NCBI RefSeq assembly: GCF_018294505.1
Contig: NC_057794.1
Coordinates: 189,257,064-189,321,063, forward strand
Reading direction: 5' to 3'
Origin: Triticum aestivum
Taxonomy: Eukaryota > Streptophyta > Magnoliopsida > Poales > Poaceae
Length of the DNA: 64,000 bases
Positions 44,594 to 56,765 of the stretch are shown in pieces. A model generated the notes under the pieces. It made no database searches. It was not told where the DNA came from and was given only the letters and a program-made list of their open reading frames with translations. Numbering within the stretch: the stretch's first letter is position 1; each line of letters starts with the position of its first letter. A program made the position numbers and the translations under genes.

Positions 44594-45061
44594 TCACTTA
44601 CGTTTCCCTTCATACTCGGAAATTTTTAGATCTAGAGCATCCAACCGCTTATTGCAAAGTGTAATCAATGTATTCATGCGGTGAAGGTTCCCTCCAACAT
44701 TTTTAAGAGGTTCAATAGACTTTTGCAATTCGCATAATTTCTCTATGAGTTGGGTTCCCTCAGGAGATGGTCCCTTTTGTGGGGGAAGTATTCCTACTAT
44801 CCCTTCTATAATTTCATAAGCAACACTAAGATCAATATCAATAAAATTCCCTTTGGCGGCAAAGTCAAGGAGTTGCCTATGGGGTATGGTGAGCCCAATA
44901 TAAAAATTACGAAGTAAAATCTTAGAGTCTCCCTCTATAGTGCAATCATGATAAGATTTTATCATCCTATACCAAGCATCTTTTAAATTTTCTCCTTGTC
45001 TTTGTTTGAAGTGGAGAACTTCAAAATTGGGAGACAGAGGAGTAGATAAAGGACTAGCCAT
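44594..45061 (-). CDS. Element A gag (short, Athila type)
   Basis: The ATG at 45061 begins MASPLSTPLSPNFEVLHFKQ and an open frame of 155 residues follows. RQGENLKDAWYRMIKSYHDC and LLRNFYIGLTIPHRQLLDFA are the conserved core of Athila-clade gag (capsid) proteins, here without a zinc knuckle. The frame is intact and ends with a lysine-rich tail (ISEYEGKRK). A longer upstream extension to 45424 runs through the primer site and LTR and is not real coding. Without protease or RT the element would depend on a partner. Homologous sequence is absent from E, which has a different ORF here. Confidence 0.75.
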   Translation of the reverse strand: MASPLSTPLSPNFEVLHFKQRQGENLKDAWYRMIKSYHDCTIEGDSKILLRNFYIGLTIPHRQLLDFAAKGNFIDIDLSVAYEIIEGIVGILPPQKGPSPEGTQLIEKLCELQKSIEPLKNVGGNLHRMNTLITLCNKRLDALDLKISEYEGKRK

Positions 45062-45251
45062 AACGACGAAGCAAACGATCCAACACACAAGCAATCTAGA
45101 AACAAGCAAAAGTGGCAAACTGGAAAAGAGGGCGAATAAAACGGCAAGGGTGAAGTGGGGGAGAGGAAAATGAGAGGCAAATGGCAAATAAAGTAATGAG
45201 AAGGATAAGAGTTGTGATGGGTACTTGGTATGTCTTGACTTGGCGTAGATC
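45062..45251 (-). other. 5' leader of element A
   Basis: 190 bp between primer site and gag ATG, closely similar to the leader of E. Confidence 0.7.
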
Positions 45252-45269
45252 TCCCCGGCAACGGCGCCA
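45252..45269 (-). other. Primer binding site of element A (tRNA-Asp)
   Basis: The plus strand reads TCCCCGGCAACGGCGCCA, identical to the 3' end of plant tRNA-Asp; 11 bp from the LTR. A tRNA-Asp primer is usual for Athila-clade elements. Confidence 0.9.
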
Positions 45270-45280
45270 GAAATCCTTCT

Positions 45281-46839
45281 TGCTACCTCTTGACCATGCG
45301 TTGGTTTTCCCTTGAAGAGGAAAGGGTGATGCGACAAAGCAGCATAAGTATTTCCCTCAGTTTTTGAGAAGCAAGGTATCAATCCAGTAGGAGACCACGC
45401 GCGAGTCACCTCGTACCTACACAAACAAATAAGAACCTCACAACCAATGCGATAAAGGGGATGTCAATCCCTTCACGGCCACTTGCAAGAGTGAGATCTG
45501 ATAGAGATAATAATAATAAGATAAATATTTTTGGTATTTTTAAGATATAGATTGAAAGTAAAGATTGCAAAATAAAATAGATTGGAAACTTGTATGATGG
45601 AGAATAGACCCGGGGGCCATAGGTTTCACTAGTGGCTTCTCTCAAGATAGCATAAGTATTACGATGGGTGAACAAATTACTGTCGAGCAATTGATAGAAA
45701 AGCGAATAATTATGAGAATATCTAAGTATGATAATGTATATAGGCATCACGTCCGTGACAAGTAGACCGACTCCTGCCTGCATCTACTACTATTACTGCA
45801 CACATCGACCGCTATCCAACATGCATCTAGAGTGTTAAGTTCATAAGAACGGAGTAACGCCTTAAGCAAGATGACATGATGTAGAGGGATAAACTCATGC
45901 AATATGATATAAACCCCATCTTTTTATCCTCGATGGCAACAATACAATACGTGTCGTTTCCCTTTCTGTCACTGGGATCGAGCACCACAAGATTGAACCC
46001 AAAGCTACGCACTTCTCCCATTGCAAGAAAGATCAATCTAGTAGGCCAAACCAAACTGATAATTCGAAGAGACTTGCAAAGATAACCAATCATACATAAA
46101 AGAATTCAGAGAAGATTCAAATATTGTTCATAGATAGTCTTGATCATAAACCCAAATTCATCAGATCTCGACAAACACACCACAAAATAAGATTACATCG
46201 AATAGATCTCCAAGAGAATTGAGGAGAACTTTGTATTGAGATCCAAAGAGAGAGAAGAAGCCATCTAGCTAATAACTATGGACCCGAAGGTCTGAGGTAA
46301 ACTACTCACACATCATCGGAGGGGCCATGGAGTTGATGTAGAGGCCCTCCATGATCAATGCCCCCTCCGGCAGAGCTCCGGAAAAGGCCCGAAGATAGGA
46401 TCTCTTGGGTACAGAAGGTTGTGGCGATGGAAATAGGGTTTCGTGGTGCTGCTGGATGTTTTCATGGTACGTAGGTATATATAGGAGGAAGAAGTAGGTC
46501 GGTGGAGCCACGAGGGGGAGGGCACGCCCAGGGGAGTAGGCACGCCCCCTGCCTCATGGCCTCCTCGTTGGTTGCTTGACGTCCACTCCAAGTACTCTGC
46601 ATCACGTTTGTTCCAAAAATCATGCCCCCGAAGGTTTCATTCCGTTTGGACTCCGTTTGATATTCCATTTCTGCGGAACACTGAAATAGGCAAAAAACAG
46701 CAATTTGGGTTGGGCCTCCGGTTAATAGTTTAGTCCCAAAAATAATATAAAAGGGTAAAACAAAGCCCATTGACATCCAAAACAGATAATATAATAGCAT
46801 GGAACAATCAAAAATTATAGATACGTTGGAGACGTATCA
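45281..46839 (-). mobile_element. Element A 5' LTR
   Basis: 1559 bp, uninterrupted. On the element strand it runs TGATACGTCTCCAACG to AGAGGTAGCA. A TATATATA box (46476-46483) reads CTATATATA on the element strand and is the likely promoter. Confidence 0.93.
46476..46483 (-). promoter_or_regulatory. TATA box in the 5' LTR of A
   Basis: TATATATA next to TAGGAGGAAGAAG. The same box is at 41321-41330 in the other LTR of A and, less well kept, in E. Confidence 0.55.
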
Positions 46840-46844
46840 GTAGT
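46840..46844. repeat. Target-site duplication GTAGT, right copy (element A)
   Basis: Perfect match to 486-490. Confidence 0.92.
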
Positions 46845-46891
46845 CACTTGTTAAAATGTCTAAAAAGACAAATATTTAGGAACAGTGGGAG
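46845..46891. mobile_element. Stowaway MITE, right part
   Basis: Ends AATATTTAGGAACAGTGGGAG, the inverted repeat of the start at 381, followed by the TA duplication at 46892-46893. Confidence 0.88.
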
Positions 46892-46893
46892 TA

Positions 46894-47160
46894 TGATATA
46901 GAAACCAAACATGTGGCATTCACACAAAGCAAATCTAAACTAAGCTGATGACATATAAGATGAATAATGTAAGCAATGTGAGGCGCCATATGCATGATAT
47001 GACCAACATCAGCCTGCCAGGTTAGAGCAAACACCTCAGGTGGTAAATAGGAGTGGTCGGCTCCCTCTGAATCCCCATCTGAACAGTTATCTTCCTTTAG
47101 AATACTATCTGGAATGGTAGGAGGGGGGGCACTTTGGCCACCATGGAGCGGCGTCTGCAT
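46894..47160 (-). pseudogene. Acidic, serine-rich coding remnant, upstream part
   Basis: The minus-strand ORF from 47160 encodes MQTPLHGGQSAPPPTIPDSI, then an acidic stretch (KEDNCSDGDSEGADHSYLPP). A possible donor GAG/GTGTTTGC follows near 47042; beyond it the frame is open by chance through the presumed intron to 46876. The acidic stretch resembles that at 60-283 (D-x-x-L, then D-S-E, then SY-PP). It is cut off upstream by the LTR of element C at 47170. Identity unknown. Confidence 0.4.
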
Positions 47161-47169
47161 GACATTGTA

Positions 47170-50100
47170 TGTCAGGACCCCGATTCCAAGTCACATCGAT
47201 CTAGCCGGTAACACCTCATATCACTTTGCGGCCTCACGCACGGTATTCCACGGGTGTCGCCTTACCATGGCCCAGGACCGTTTGCGCCTTTTGGCTCACG
47301 TATATGATAGTGTCGCTAGCATCCATATGACAGAGAACCCGGGCCGACATGGCTAGTCCTGAACCCAAAGCGGCACAGACCTATGGAGACAGGCATACAT
47401 GAATCACATCAAGCATGCCGGTCATCAGCGAGTGATTCTGGGCTGTAGCACTGGGCTAACAGGACTCCGGGGAACCCGGGCTGTAGCAGGCTAGGCAGGA
47501 CTCCGGATATCATTGTGTGACATTTCCCCGAAGGGACAGACATAGGAACGAAGTGAAACACATGCCGGCCAGTCAAGTGTCCTGAGCAGTAGTGCTGGGC
47601 TAGCAGGATTCCGGTGAACCGGGTTGTAGCGGACTACTATGGCTCGAGGAACACTAGACTACATTTCCCCATAAGAAAGGCTGCCAAGGATAAACAACTA
47701 GATTGTCGGATCCCACTCATACCAAGCATTTCAATCATACACACAATATGCCCGATATGAGTACATACAACATGGCATCACAACAAAACTCTACAACTCA
47801 AGTACTTTATTTAAAGGCTCCGGAGAGCCATACATAACATGTTCATACAGATAGGGGTCACATGACCCGGCACTCAAATCATACACTCACACAAGAACAT
47901 ACGGAAGCAACTAGTCTGAGTACAGACTCTAGAAAGAAAGAAGGCTTCTCGAAGCCTGACTATCTACATAGGGCCCGCCATGGCCGGGATCACCACCTGG
48001 GTGGCTAGTCACTCGTCGACATCAAGGTCTACGTAGAACCCATCGGAGTGGGCGGTGTCCTCTGAAACAGTAATTAAGCAAACCTGAGTACAAAGGTACT
48101 CAGCAAGTCTTACATCAGAACCTACTATACATGCTTATTCTCAAGAAGGTGGTGGGGTTAATGCAGCAAGCCACCTTTGACTCTTGGCTAAGCTATCCTA
48201 CGGAACTTCACCAGTAAAATAGTTTTCGCACACAAGTCCACTACTCACCAACACAATACTCCACCGGGGATCCTCCCTCGTCATCCTATGAGAAGGCCAT
48301 CCTCGGTACTCACACTTATCTTGAGTCTTTTAGTAGTGTCCATTAACTTGTCTATGAACTGTATAGGTAACCAAGTAGTCCTTTACCGTGGACGCGGCTA
48401 TTCGAATAGTTTTATACCCTGCAGGGGTGTACTTCTTCATACACGCTTTCACCACTTACCGCCGCTTACACGACATGTACTCGGCAACCTTCAAGCGGAA
48501 GCCCAGCGAGGGTGTAGGCCACGGCCTACCTAAACACTTAAGTCTCTAGTCCAGGTTTATTGCCTATCCAGGTTCCATCCGCAGGGAGTCCGGCCGAGGT
48601 TTCCACATACGGCCCCGAACGATGTGAACAGGGTCCCGAGACGCCAAACGGGCGCCCGGCATACCCGGCCACGGTGTATCTACCGCAACATAGCCCACCC
48701 CTAGGGTCAACACTACGCACGGCCGCCAACACATAACCTACAAACACCAGAAACTATTTGCAACTCCTGGATAGAGTACTAGGGTGATTAAGAAGCCAAT
48801 AGGGTCAATTAAGGATCCCAATGTATGGTAGTAGCTGAATTTTAAAATCACACATATAGATCTCAGTTCTTAGGGACGGCCTCAATGAAACAACCCACCA
48901 TGTACTCCTACATGGCCTCTCATCGATACCTTTACCAAAACATGTTCAACACATCCCTCACATTACCGACATAAGCATTTCACTCTAGCCCATCACCCAG
49001 ATGAACCAGACCTGACACAACTCTAAGCATAGCAGGCATAGCAAGGTAGGAATCACATACATGGCTCAATCAACTCCTACACATGCTAGTGGGTTTCATC
49101 TAGTTACTGTGGCAATGACAGGTCATGCAGAGGATAAGGGTTCAACTACCATAGCACACATCAGTTTGAATCGTGTTGTCTTAATGCAGTAAACAAGAGC
49201 AGAAGCGAGAACATGGGTTTGTATCGGAATGATCAATGGTTGCTTTCCTGATGGAGTGGTAGCGGGATACTGCCCTTCAGTTGGATACTCGTGAATATCC
49301 TCGGAGGCAGAACCTACCGCGGGGAAAACATCGGAACGCAATCAACACATGACGATATGCAACAATATGATGCATGCTATGACATGGCAATATGAATGTG
49401 TTTTGGCCTAATGCAAGCTAGAATAGAAAGGGATGAACTCATTTGAATCAAAGATTCAAATATTAGCTCATTAAATATGGCCTTAATAGTGCATTTCCTT
49501 ATTCTGATTAAACAGCAAGGTAAAGTTGTTTTGTCATGCATGAAGCCATTACATATGGATAGATTGAATTTTTCTGATAATTTTTCATATATAAATTATT
49601 TCATTTGGAGTTACAGTTGAATTTCTATGATTTTTAGAAGTTTTAAACATTTTCTGGAATTTCCTGAATAAAAAAAATAAATCCAGAAAATGCGTTACTA
49701 CGTCAGCATTGTGTCATGCTGACCTCAGCAGGTCAAAGGCGCCAGCCCAGGTCAAACCTAACTGGTGGGCCCCTTCTGTCAGCCTCTCAGCTAATTAGCA
49801 AGATTAGATTAACACTAATTAGTTGTCAGTGGGGCCTGGGCCCACATGTCAGTGATTGATTTAATTAAAACTAATTAAAGCTAAACCTAAATTAGTTAAC
49901 AGACCGGCCCCACCTGTCATAGACTTAGGAGGGGTCTACCTGGGCCCACCCATGGGTCAAACTGGGTCAACTCGCCGGCGGCTCGACGCTGGCGAGGCCC
50001 GAGACGGCGGCGCGGCTCAGAAAATGCCCTTCGGCAACCAAATCGACACCGAAGACCACCCGTGCGAAGCCCATGCTCTCGCGCATCCAATGGAGCAAGT

Positions 50101-51323
50101 GTGAGGAGCTGGGGTGGAGCGAGCTCGCCGGAATCGAGCTCGTGGCGGCGGCCGGAGTTCGGGCGAGGTCGGTTTCGACGCTACGGTGCACGGGAGGGAG
50201 AACTGGGGGTGGCTACGGGTTCCTGGTGCTGCACTGAGCACGATGAGGTGCTCCGTTGTGGGCTTGCACGGCTGTGGCCACAGCGGCGCCATGGCCGGCG
50301 GCGAGAAGCTCTCGGCCGCGGTGGAAAATGGAGCTAGGGGACGAGCGCGAGCACGAGAGAAGAGCGGAAAGGAAGAGGAGCTCACAGCGGAGTCAGAGAG
50401 GGGGTCAGCGAGCTCGGGGAGGTCCTGGCGGCGGCGAATCGACCGGAGATGGCTCGGGTGCCCGAGGTTGAAGACGAGGGCGAAGGCGGCGATGCAGGGC
50501 CTCCGGCGATGCGTGGCTCGGTGGGGAGGACGAGGGAGTCGAGGCGGAGCTAATGGGCTCGTCGGAGGGGCGACGGAGTGGCTGTGGTGGCAACTACGGC
50601 GATCGGCGACGAGGGACGCACTCGGCCATCACAGGAGAGGATGAGGGAGACGAGGGGGAGAATGAGAGAGGATGAGAGGGAGACGTGGGGGTCGCGTGGC
50701 ACTTCAGGGCGTCTCCCGGGCGTCGGCGGAAGCAGGAGGTGGCCGGCGCGTGGCCGGCGCGCGCGAGCACGCGCTCCGCGTCCTTCTGGCACGAGGAGGA
50801 CGACGACTGGCAGCGCCAGCAGGCTGGGCCAAGCCAGGTGGCTGGGCCAGCACAGGTAAGGCCCAAGTGGGCTTCTTTATCCTCTTTTTTTGATTTAGTT
50901 TCTGTTTTCTATTTAACTGCAACTATTTAGCTTTATTAAAAATACTAAAACATTTCCAAAAATCCTGAAAATAAATGTAAGCTCTGTTTAGAATATTTCC
51001 AACAGGAAACATTTATTCCCAGAATTATTTGAGCATTTAAATTATTTTATAGCATTTAAATGCCCAAATTCAAATACTTATGATTTAATTCAATGACCTT
51101 CTGTTGACCTAGAAAAATGTGCACCAATTTTTGCCAGAGGTTTTAACCCAAGACAAAGAGGGTGAACTTTTTAGAAGGGCATTTCAGGTTCATTGAAAAT
51201 ATTTTTAGTAAACCCTAGTTGTTTCCAAGGGGGGTGTTGGGGGTTCTGTCTTCCCCAATTCAAATTTAAGAAGAATTTAAACATGATGCACATTCTAATG
51301 CTTGAACTAACTAGGGTGTGACA
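47170..51323 (-). mobile_element. Element C 3' LTR
   Basis: 4154 bp, TGTCAGGACCCC to GGGTGTGACA. Contains a palindrome pair and TATA box (48398-48426) and a GC-rich block with chance ORFs (about 49970-50860). No gene inside is supported. Confidence 0.88.
48398..48426 (-). promoter_or_regulatory. Palindrome pair with TATA box in the LTR of C
   Basis: CTATTCGAATAG (48398-48409) and CCCTGCAGGG (48417-48426) are separated by seven bases that read TATAAAA on the element strand (48410-48416). The same pair occurs in D (58165-58194) and, with ACTTTCGAAAGT, in B. The TATA sequence suggests the core promoter of the element. Confidence 0.55.
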
Positions 51324-51337
51324 ACTCACCCCCACTC
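51324..51337 (-). other. Polypurine tract of element C
   Basis: Element sense GAGTGGGGGTGAGT next to the LTR, preceded by the shared CTCGGGACGAGATTC. Confidence 0.78.
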
Positions 51338-54300
51338 AAAAGAATCTCGTCCCGAGACTTAGAATCCTCCGGGAAGAAGGTGGGGTACTCGAGTCGAAGA
51401 CGATCCTCCCTTTCCTAAGTGGCTTCTTTCTCGGAATGGTGTGACCATTGAACCTTGAGAAACTTGATATTATGACGTCGAGTGGTACGCTCGGCTTGAT
51501 CAAGGATGCGAACGGGATATTCCCGATAAGAGAGGTTATCTTGTAGATAAAGCGTTTCGTGGTCCACTCCACGGATAGGATCCGCGAAGCAACGCCTAAG
51601 TTGTGAAACGTGGAAGACATCGTGAACTCTGGAAAGATGCGGTGGTAGATCCAACTGGTAGGCAACTTCTCCTCGTTTGGCAAGAATGTGAAAGGGTCCG
51701 ATGTAACGAGGGGCCAATTTGCCTTTGATACCGAAACGATGGGTTCCCTTTAACGGAGTAACCCGAAGGTAAGCCTTCTCGTCGACTTCATAAGTCATAG
51801 GCTTAAGTTTACGGTCATATTGACTCTTTTGACGAGATTGGGCTGTTTTCAATTTCTCACGAATAACGCGAACCTGCTCTTCTGCTTCCCGAATCATATC
51901 CGGGCCAAAGAGTTGTCTTTCCCCGGTTTCTAACCACTTAAGAGGCGTTCGACATTTTCGTCCATAGAGAACTTCAAAAGGAGCCTTGCCTAAGCTGGCT
52001 TGATAACTATTGTTATAAGCAAACTCTGCGAATTGAAGGCATTTCTCCCAACTTATTCCGAACGAGATGACAGAAGCTCGGAGCATATCTTCCAGAATTT
52101 GATTAACTCGCTCTACTTGACCACTTGATTGAGGATGGAAGGCGGTACTAAAGGAGAGACGAGTTCCCATAGCATTTTGGAAACTTTCCCAAAATTGAGA
52201 GGTGAAGAGACTCCCACGGTCTGAGTTAATTTCCAATGGAACACCATGAAGAGATACTATTCGGGAGATGTATAAATCGGCTAGCTGGCTAGCGGTGATA
52301 CTCTCACGAACAGGTAGAAAGTGGGCTACTTTGGAAAGACGGTCGACCACGACGAAGATGGCATTATTCCCTCTCTTGGTCCTGGGAAACCCAGTGATGA
52401 AATCCATACTGATTTTATCCCATTTCCATTCAGGAATAGCCAAAGGTTGAAGGGTGCCAGCAGGCCGTTGGTGCTATGCTTTAACACGACGACAGACGTC
52501 GCAGCTAGCAATGTATTGAGCGATTATCTCTTCATCCTAGTCCACCAAAACCTCTGGCGTAGGTCTTGATACATTTTAGTACTACCAGGATGAATGGTGA
52601 GAGGGGATTCATGAGCTTCCTTAAGGATCAACTAGCGCAGATGTTGTTTCTTGGGAACCACCAGACGGTTCTCGAAGAAGACAGCACCTCGCTCATCCAT
52701 GGAGAAACATTTAGCAACTCTGCTAGCGATGTTTTCCTTAATCCGGGATATGCCCTTATCATACCGCTGGGCGGTTATGATTTGATCCATAAGGGTAGGT
52801 TTCACCACCAGGGTGGAAAGGAATCCTCGAGGAACAATGTGAAGATTAAGCTTACGAAATTCCTCATGGAGAAGTGGTTGACTTTGTTGTAACATCAGGT
52901 TGTTACAATAGGACTTACGGTTTAGCGCATCAGCCATGACATTGGCTTTGCCCGGGGTGTAAGTTATTCCTAAGTCATAATCCGAGATCAAATCGACCCA
53001 ACGTCTTTGCCTGAGATTCAAATCTGGTTGGGTGAAGATATATTTCAAACTTTGGTGATCGGTGAAGATCTCGCAACGATTACCGAGAAGGTAATGTCGC
53101 CAGGTTTTAAGTGCATGGACTACAGCTGCAAGCTCTAGATCATGTGTGGGATAATTTTCCTCATGTGGGTGTAAATGCCGTGAAGCATAGGCAATTACCT
53201 AACGATCTTGCATGAGTATGCAACCTAATCCTTGTCGCGAGGCGTCGCAATAGATAATGAAGTCCCTGGAGAAGTCTGGTGGTACCAGTACGGGAGCAGA
53301 TGTCAGGCGTCTTTTCAGTTCCTGAAAGCTGAACTCGCATTGTGGAGTCCACTCGAACTTTTTATCTTTCTTGAGGAGTTCAATTAGAGGTTTAGAAACC
53401 TTGGAGAAATTCTCGACGAAGCGGCGGCAATAGCTCGCTAAGCCAAGGAAGCTCCGAACTTGCTTAACCGTCTCAGGTGGAGTCCAATCAAGGACAGCTT
53501 GAACTCGCTCGGGATTGACAACAATACCCTTGCCAGAGATTACATGGCCTAGATAGGTCACTTCTGGCAACCAAAATTCACACTTGGAGAATTTGGCATA
53601 AAGGTGATGCTCTCGAAGTTTCATCAATACCAGCCTTAGATGTTCGGCATGTTCCTCTTCATTCTTGGAGTAGATGAGTATGTCATTGAGATATACTACG
53701 ACGAATTTATCCAAGTACTCCATGAAAACCGAGTTCATTAACCGAGAGAAGGTGGCTGGGGCATTGGTTAAACCGAAGGACATGACGGTGTACTCGTATT
53801 GGCCATAACGAGTAACAAAGGCCATTTTGGGAATGTCCCCGTTTCTGATGTTGATTTGACGGTAGCCCAACCTCAAATCCATCTTGGAAAAGGCTGAGGA
53901 TCCAGCGAGCTGATCATACAGATCATTGATCCTGGGAAGCGGATATTTGTTCTTGATGGTGACCAAATTGACAGGTCGGTAATCCACAATCATTCGATCC
54001 GTTCCATCCTTCTTCTTGACGAAGAGGACGGGGCAAGCCCAAGGAGAGGAACTAAGATGGATGAAACCCTTTTTCAAGGACTCATCGAGTTGGTTCTTAA
54101 GCTCGGCTAGTTCTAAGGGTGCCATCTTGTAGGGTCTTCTAGAAATTGGAACAGTTCCTGGAACAAGGTCTATCACAAACTCAACATCCCTGTCAGGTGG
54201 AACACCTGGCAGTTCTTCTGGAAAGACATCCGGAAAGTCTCGGACTACCGGAACATCCTCAAGGTCTGGAAGGGGGTTGGCATTTAGGGAGTAAAGTTGG

Positions 54301-54994
54301 CGCTTGGCTACTCGAGTTAAGACATTGACTATCATGCCCGATGGGTGAGTAAGTTGAACGGTTCTAGTGGCACAATCGATCTTAGCATAATGAGCTGACA
54401 TCCAGTCCATACCCAAGATGATGTTTATGTCAGAGGACTTGAGAGCTATTAAGGATGCAAGGAAGACAAGCCTATCGACAAGAATTTCGTTCCCATGGCT
54501 TACTCTAGAAGTTTGCCATCTAGAGCCAGGGGTTTGAATTTCCATGGTAGAGGGCATGTCATAGAATGTCGTGTTATGCAATCGAGCATAGTTCTCGGAT
54601 ATGAATGAATGAGATGCTCCAGTATCGAAAAGAACAGATGCCGGATGGCAGTTAACAAGGAGCGTACCAAGGACGACGTTGGGATCCTCATGAGCCTCCT
54701 GGGCTGAAACATAATTGACATGGCCACGTGCAGTGGTGGTCGGCTTGGCGTAGAAAGTCTTCCCCGCGGTCTTACCACGGCCAACGGACTTTCCAGTTTG
54801 ATTCGGGTTGTTGTTCTGGGGACACTCTCGGCTATAGTGACCCGGCTCTCCACACTTGAAGCATGTCACCACATTGGGGCGTGGAGCAGCATTTGCAGCG
54901 GGGCCACCATAGGGCTTGGGCGGTGCATATTGCTGGTTGGGACGAGGCGCCTCAAAGGATGGCCTCGGGATGAACCTGGGTGGCAGTGCCGTGC
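51338..54994 (-). pseudogene. Element C gag end and pol, degraded and 5'-truncated
   Basis: From 54994 downward: proline-rich gag tail, zinc knuckle [15 protein letters not shown], protease [14 protein letters not shown] with [20 protein letters not shown] and YLND (usually YLDD; codon 53685-53687), RNase H ([26 protein letters not shown]) and integrase ([33 protein letters not shown]). Stops replace sense codons at 53199 (after LMQDR), 52632 (after KKQHLR), near 52475 and at 51415 (after SEKEAT). A frameshift lies near 52530 in the integrase zinc region. The gag start is beyond element D. Non-functional. Confidence 0.88.
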
Positions 54995-55596
54995 TATGAC
55001 GCCCGGGTAATTAAGCTACAGTGAACCTCTGCTAATGATGCCACGTCACCTCGATTACTGTTCCTAATCACGTGTTAGTTCGAAACTCATTCAAATTCAA
55101 ATTCAAAATCAACCAAAGAAAAAAAGTTTTCAAATATTAAAACTAAAATGTTTGGAGTGAACCAAATATTGCATAGGTAATTATGGTGGAGAAAGCACAC
55201 CTTTATAAAATGTTTAAACACTCTAAAATGAATAAAAAAGTAACAATAATAATTATTTAAATGCTTTCAAAATGTTAAACAATTTCAAAACTATTTTGTT
55301 TCGGTGCTAAGTGGTTTGTGGCTGTGGCTTAGTTTGGAAACTCTCTTTTGGTGCAACTGTAGTATTTTACTAAAATGAGAAATAAAAGAAAACACAAAAA
55401 CAGAAAACAATACAAAAGAGAAAAAAAACTAAAACCTAAAGCTAACAGAAAAAAAACGGAAGACCCCTTCCCTGGGCCGTGGCCCAACTGGACCAGCCCA
55501 CTGGCCCAGACCGGCCCCCACTCCCCCATAACCCCACTAAACCGAAACCCTAACCCCCCACTCGCTCCACTCCCTCCCCCGATTCCCCTGGATCGG

Positions 55597-55934
55597 NNNN
55601 NNNNNNNNNNNNNNNNNNNNNNNNNNNNNNNNNNNNNNNNNNNNNNNNNNNNNNNNNNNNNNNNNNNNNNNNNNNNNNNNNNNNNNNNNNNNNNNNNNNN
55701 NNNNNNNNNNNNNNNNNNNNNNNNNNNNNNNNNNNNNNNNNNNNNNNNNNNNNNNNNNNNNNNNNNNNNNNNNNNNNNNNNNNNNNNNNNNNNNNNNNNN
55801 NNNNNNNNNNNNNNNNNNNNNNNNNNNNNNNNNNNNNNNNNNNNNNNNNNNNNNNNNNNNNNNNNNNNNNNNNNNNNNNNNNNNNNNNNNNNNNNNNNNN
55901 NNNNNNNNNNNNNNNNNNNNNNNNNNNNNNNNNN
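55597..55934. other. Assembly gap (338 N)
   Basis: Begins after CCCCTGGATCGG. The 3' LTR passes this point at about 63957 and gives some 43 more bases to the window end (GATCGATCCCCACTCTCCCC onward). Confidence 0.98.
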
Positions 55935-56574
55935 CCGGAGCTACCTCGCCCCCGCCGCACGAGGACCGCGTCGCCGGACTGCCTCCTCGACGCCGTCGTC
56001 CCCGCCCTCTTCCTCATCCCCCACTGCCTAGCCCCTACGTGCCCTCCCCGTGAGCACCTCTCCCCCTCCTCCCCGCGCTGTGCCTGAACGGCGCCCCGGC
56101 ACGCGCCTAGCTCCGACCCAGCCCGGTGTGTCAACGGGCGCGCTCGCGCCCGCCCCCGTCCGCACACACGCCCCGTTCCGGCCATGGTCTCGCGGTGACC
56201 ACCGCACCCGTGGCGCTCTTGCCTGCGTCGATGAGCCCCTGCTCGGGTCGTCTTGGTCCGGCCGCACCACCCACGGCCTCGGCAAGCCCCAGCCCTCCTC
56301 TTGTTGTGCTGCCGCGGCTCCGCCCCCCCAACCGCCCTGCTGGCCCGCGCCGCGGCCAACCCCTCTCCATCGACGCCCCAGCTCCGGCCGCTCCGGCCGC
56401 CGCGGCCGACGACTCCCCTGGCCGGTGCCCTGCTACGTTGGGTCAGGGGCTCGGCCCGCTAACGGGCGCCCCGTAGCCTCCTGCACCCGCGTGCCCATGC
56501 GCCCACACCCGTTAAGGCCCCCTGGGGCCACTGACATGGGGGCCCCAGCCCCAGAACATTTTGTTAAAAAAAGG

Positions 56575-56712
56575 AATTAAAAATAATATATAAACTAAAT
56601 AAACTAAATAAATAGATAATAATAATTTAATTAATTAATTAATTAAGGAATTAATTAAGTTAATTAATCATAATTACATTAACCTAACTAACTAATTAGT
56701 TTAATTAAACAG
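56575..56712. repeat. AT-rich TTAA/AATTA microsatellite-like stretch in the LTR of D
   Basis: Runs of TTAATTAA and AATAAT from 56575 to 56712, with few G or C. No function assigned. Confidence 0.7.
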
Positions 56713-56765
56713 TAGTTAGATTAGTTAAACACTAATTAGACTAAACAGTCAATGACTAGTGGGAC

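Larger units (their letters stand above)
491..46839 (-). mobile_element. Element A: Athila-clade non-autonomous LTR retrotransposon (Sabrina/WHAM type), holding nested insertions
   Basis: Minus-strand element with a 5' LTR at 45281-46839, a tRNA-Asp primer site at 45252-45269, a short gag at 44594-45061, a long non-coding internal region, a polypurine tract at 41691-41704 and a 3' LTR split into 491-916 and 40558-41690. Both LTRs are 1559 bp once element G is removed. Internal length is only about 3.6 kb and there is no protease, RT or integrase, so movement must have relied on proteins supplied by another element. Family name from the TGATACGTCTCC LTR start, from memory. Confidence 0.9.
47170..54994 (-). 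mobile_element. Element C: Tekay/Del-clade Ty3/gypsy retrotransposon, left part
   Basis: 3' LTR at 47170-51323, purine tract at 51324-51337 and a degraded gag-pol up to 54994, where element D is inserted. The rest of gag, the primer site and 5' LTR must lie beyond D, outside the window. Element-strand LTR termini are TGTCACACCC and GGTCCTGACA. Confidence 0.9.

Noticed and set aside
45062..45424. N-terminal extension of the gag of A
   Set aside because: It runs through the primer site and into the LTR; the ATG at 45061 is the sensible start.
50017..50930. Several ORFs on both strands, up to 176 residues
   Set aside because: GC-rich part of the LTR of C, low-complexity translations in all frames.
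52632..53048. Separate small gene
   Set aside because: It is a piece of the same pol frame of C between two stop codons (RNase H and integrase start).
55375..56580. ORFs up to 269 residues
   Set aside because: They cross an N gap and GC-rich LTR DNA of D.
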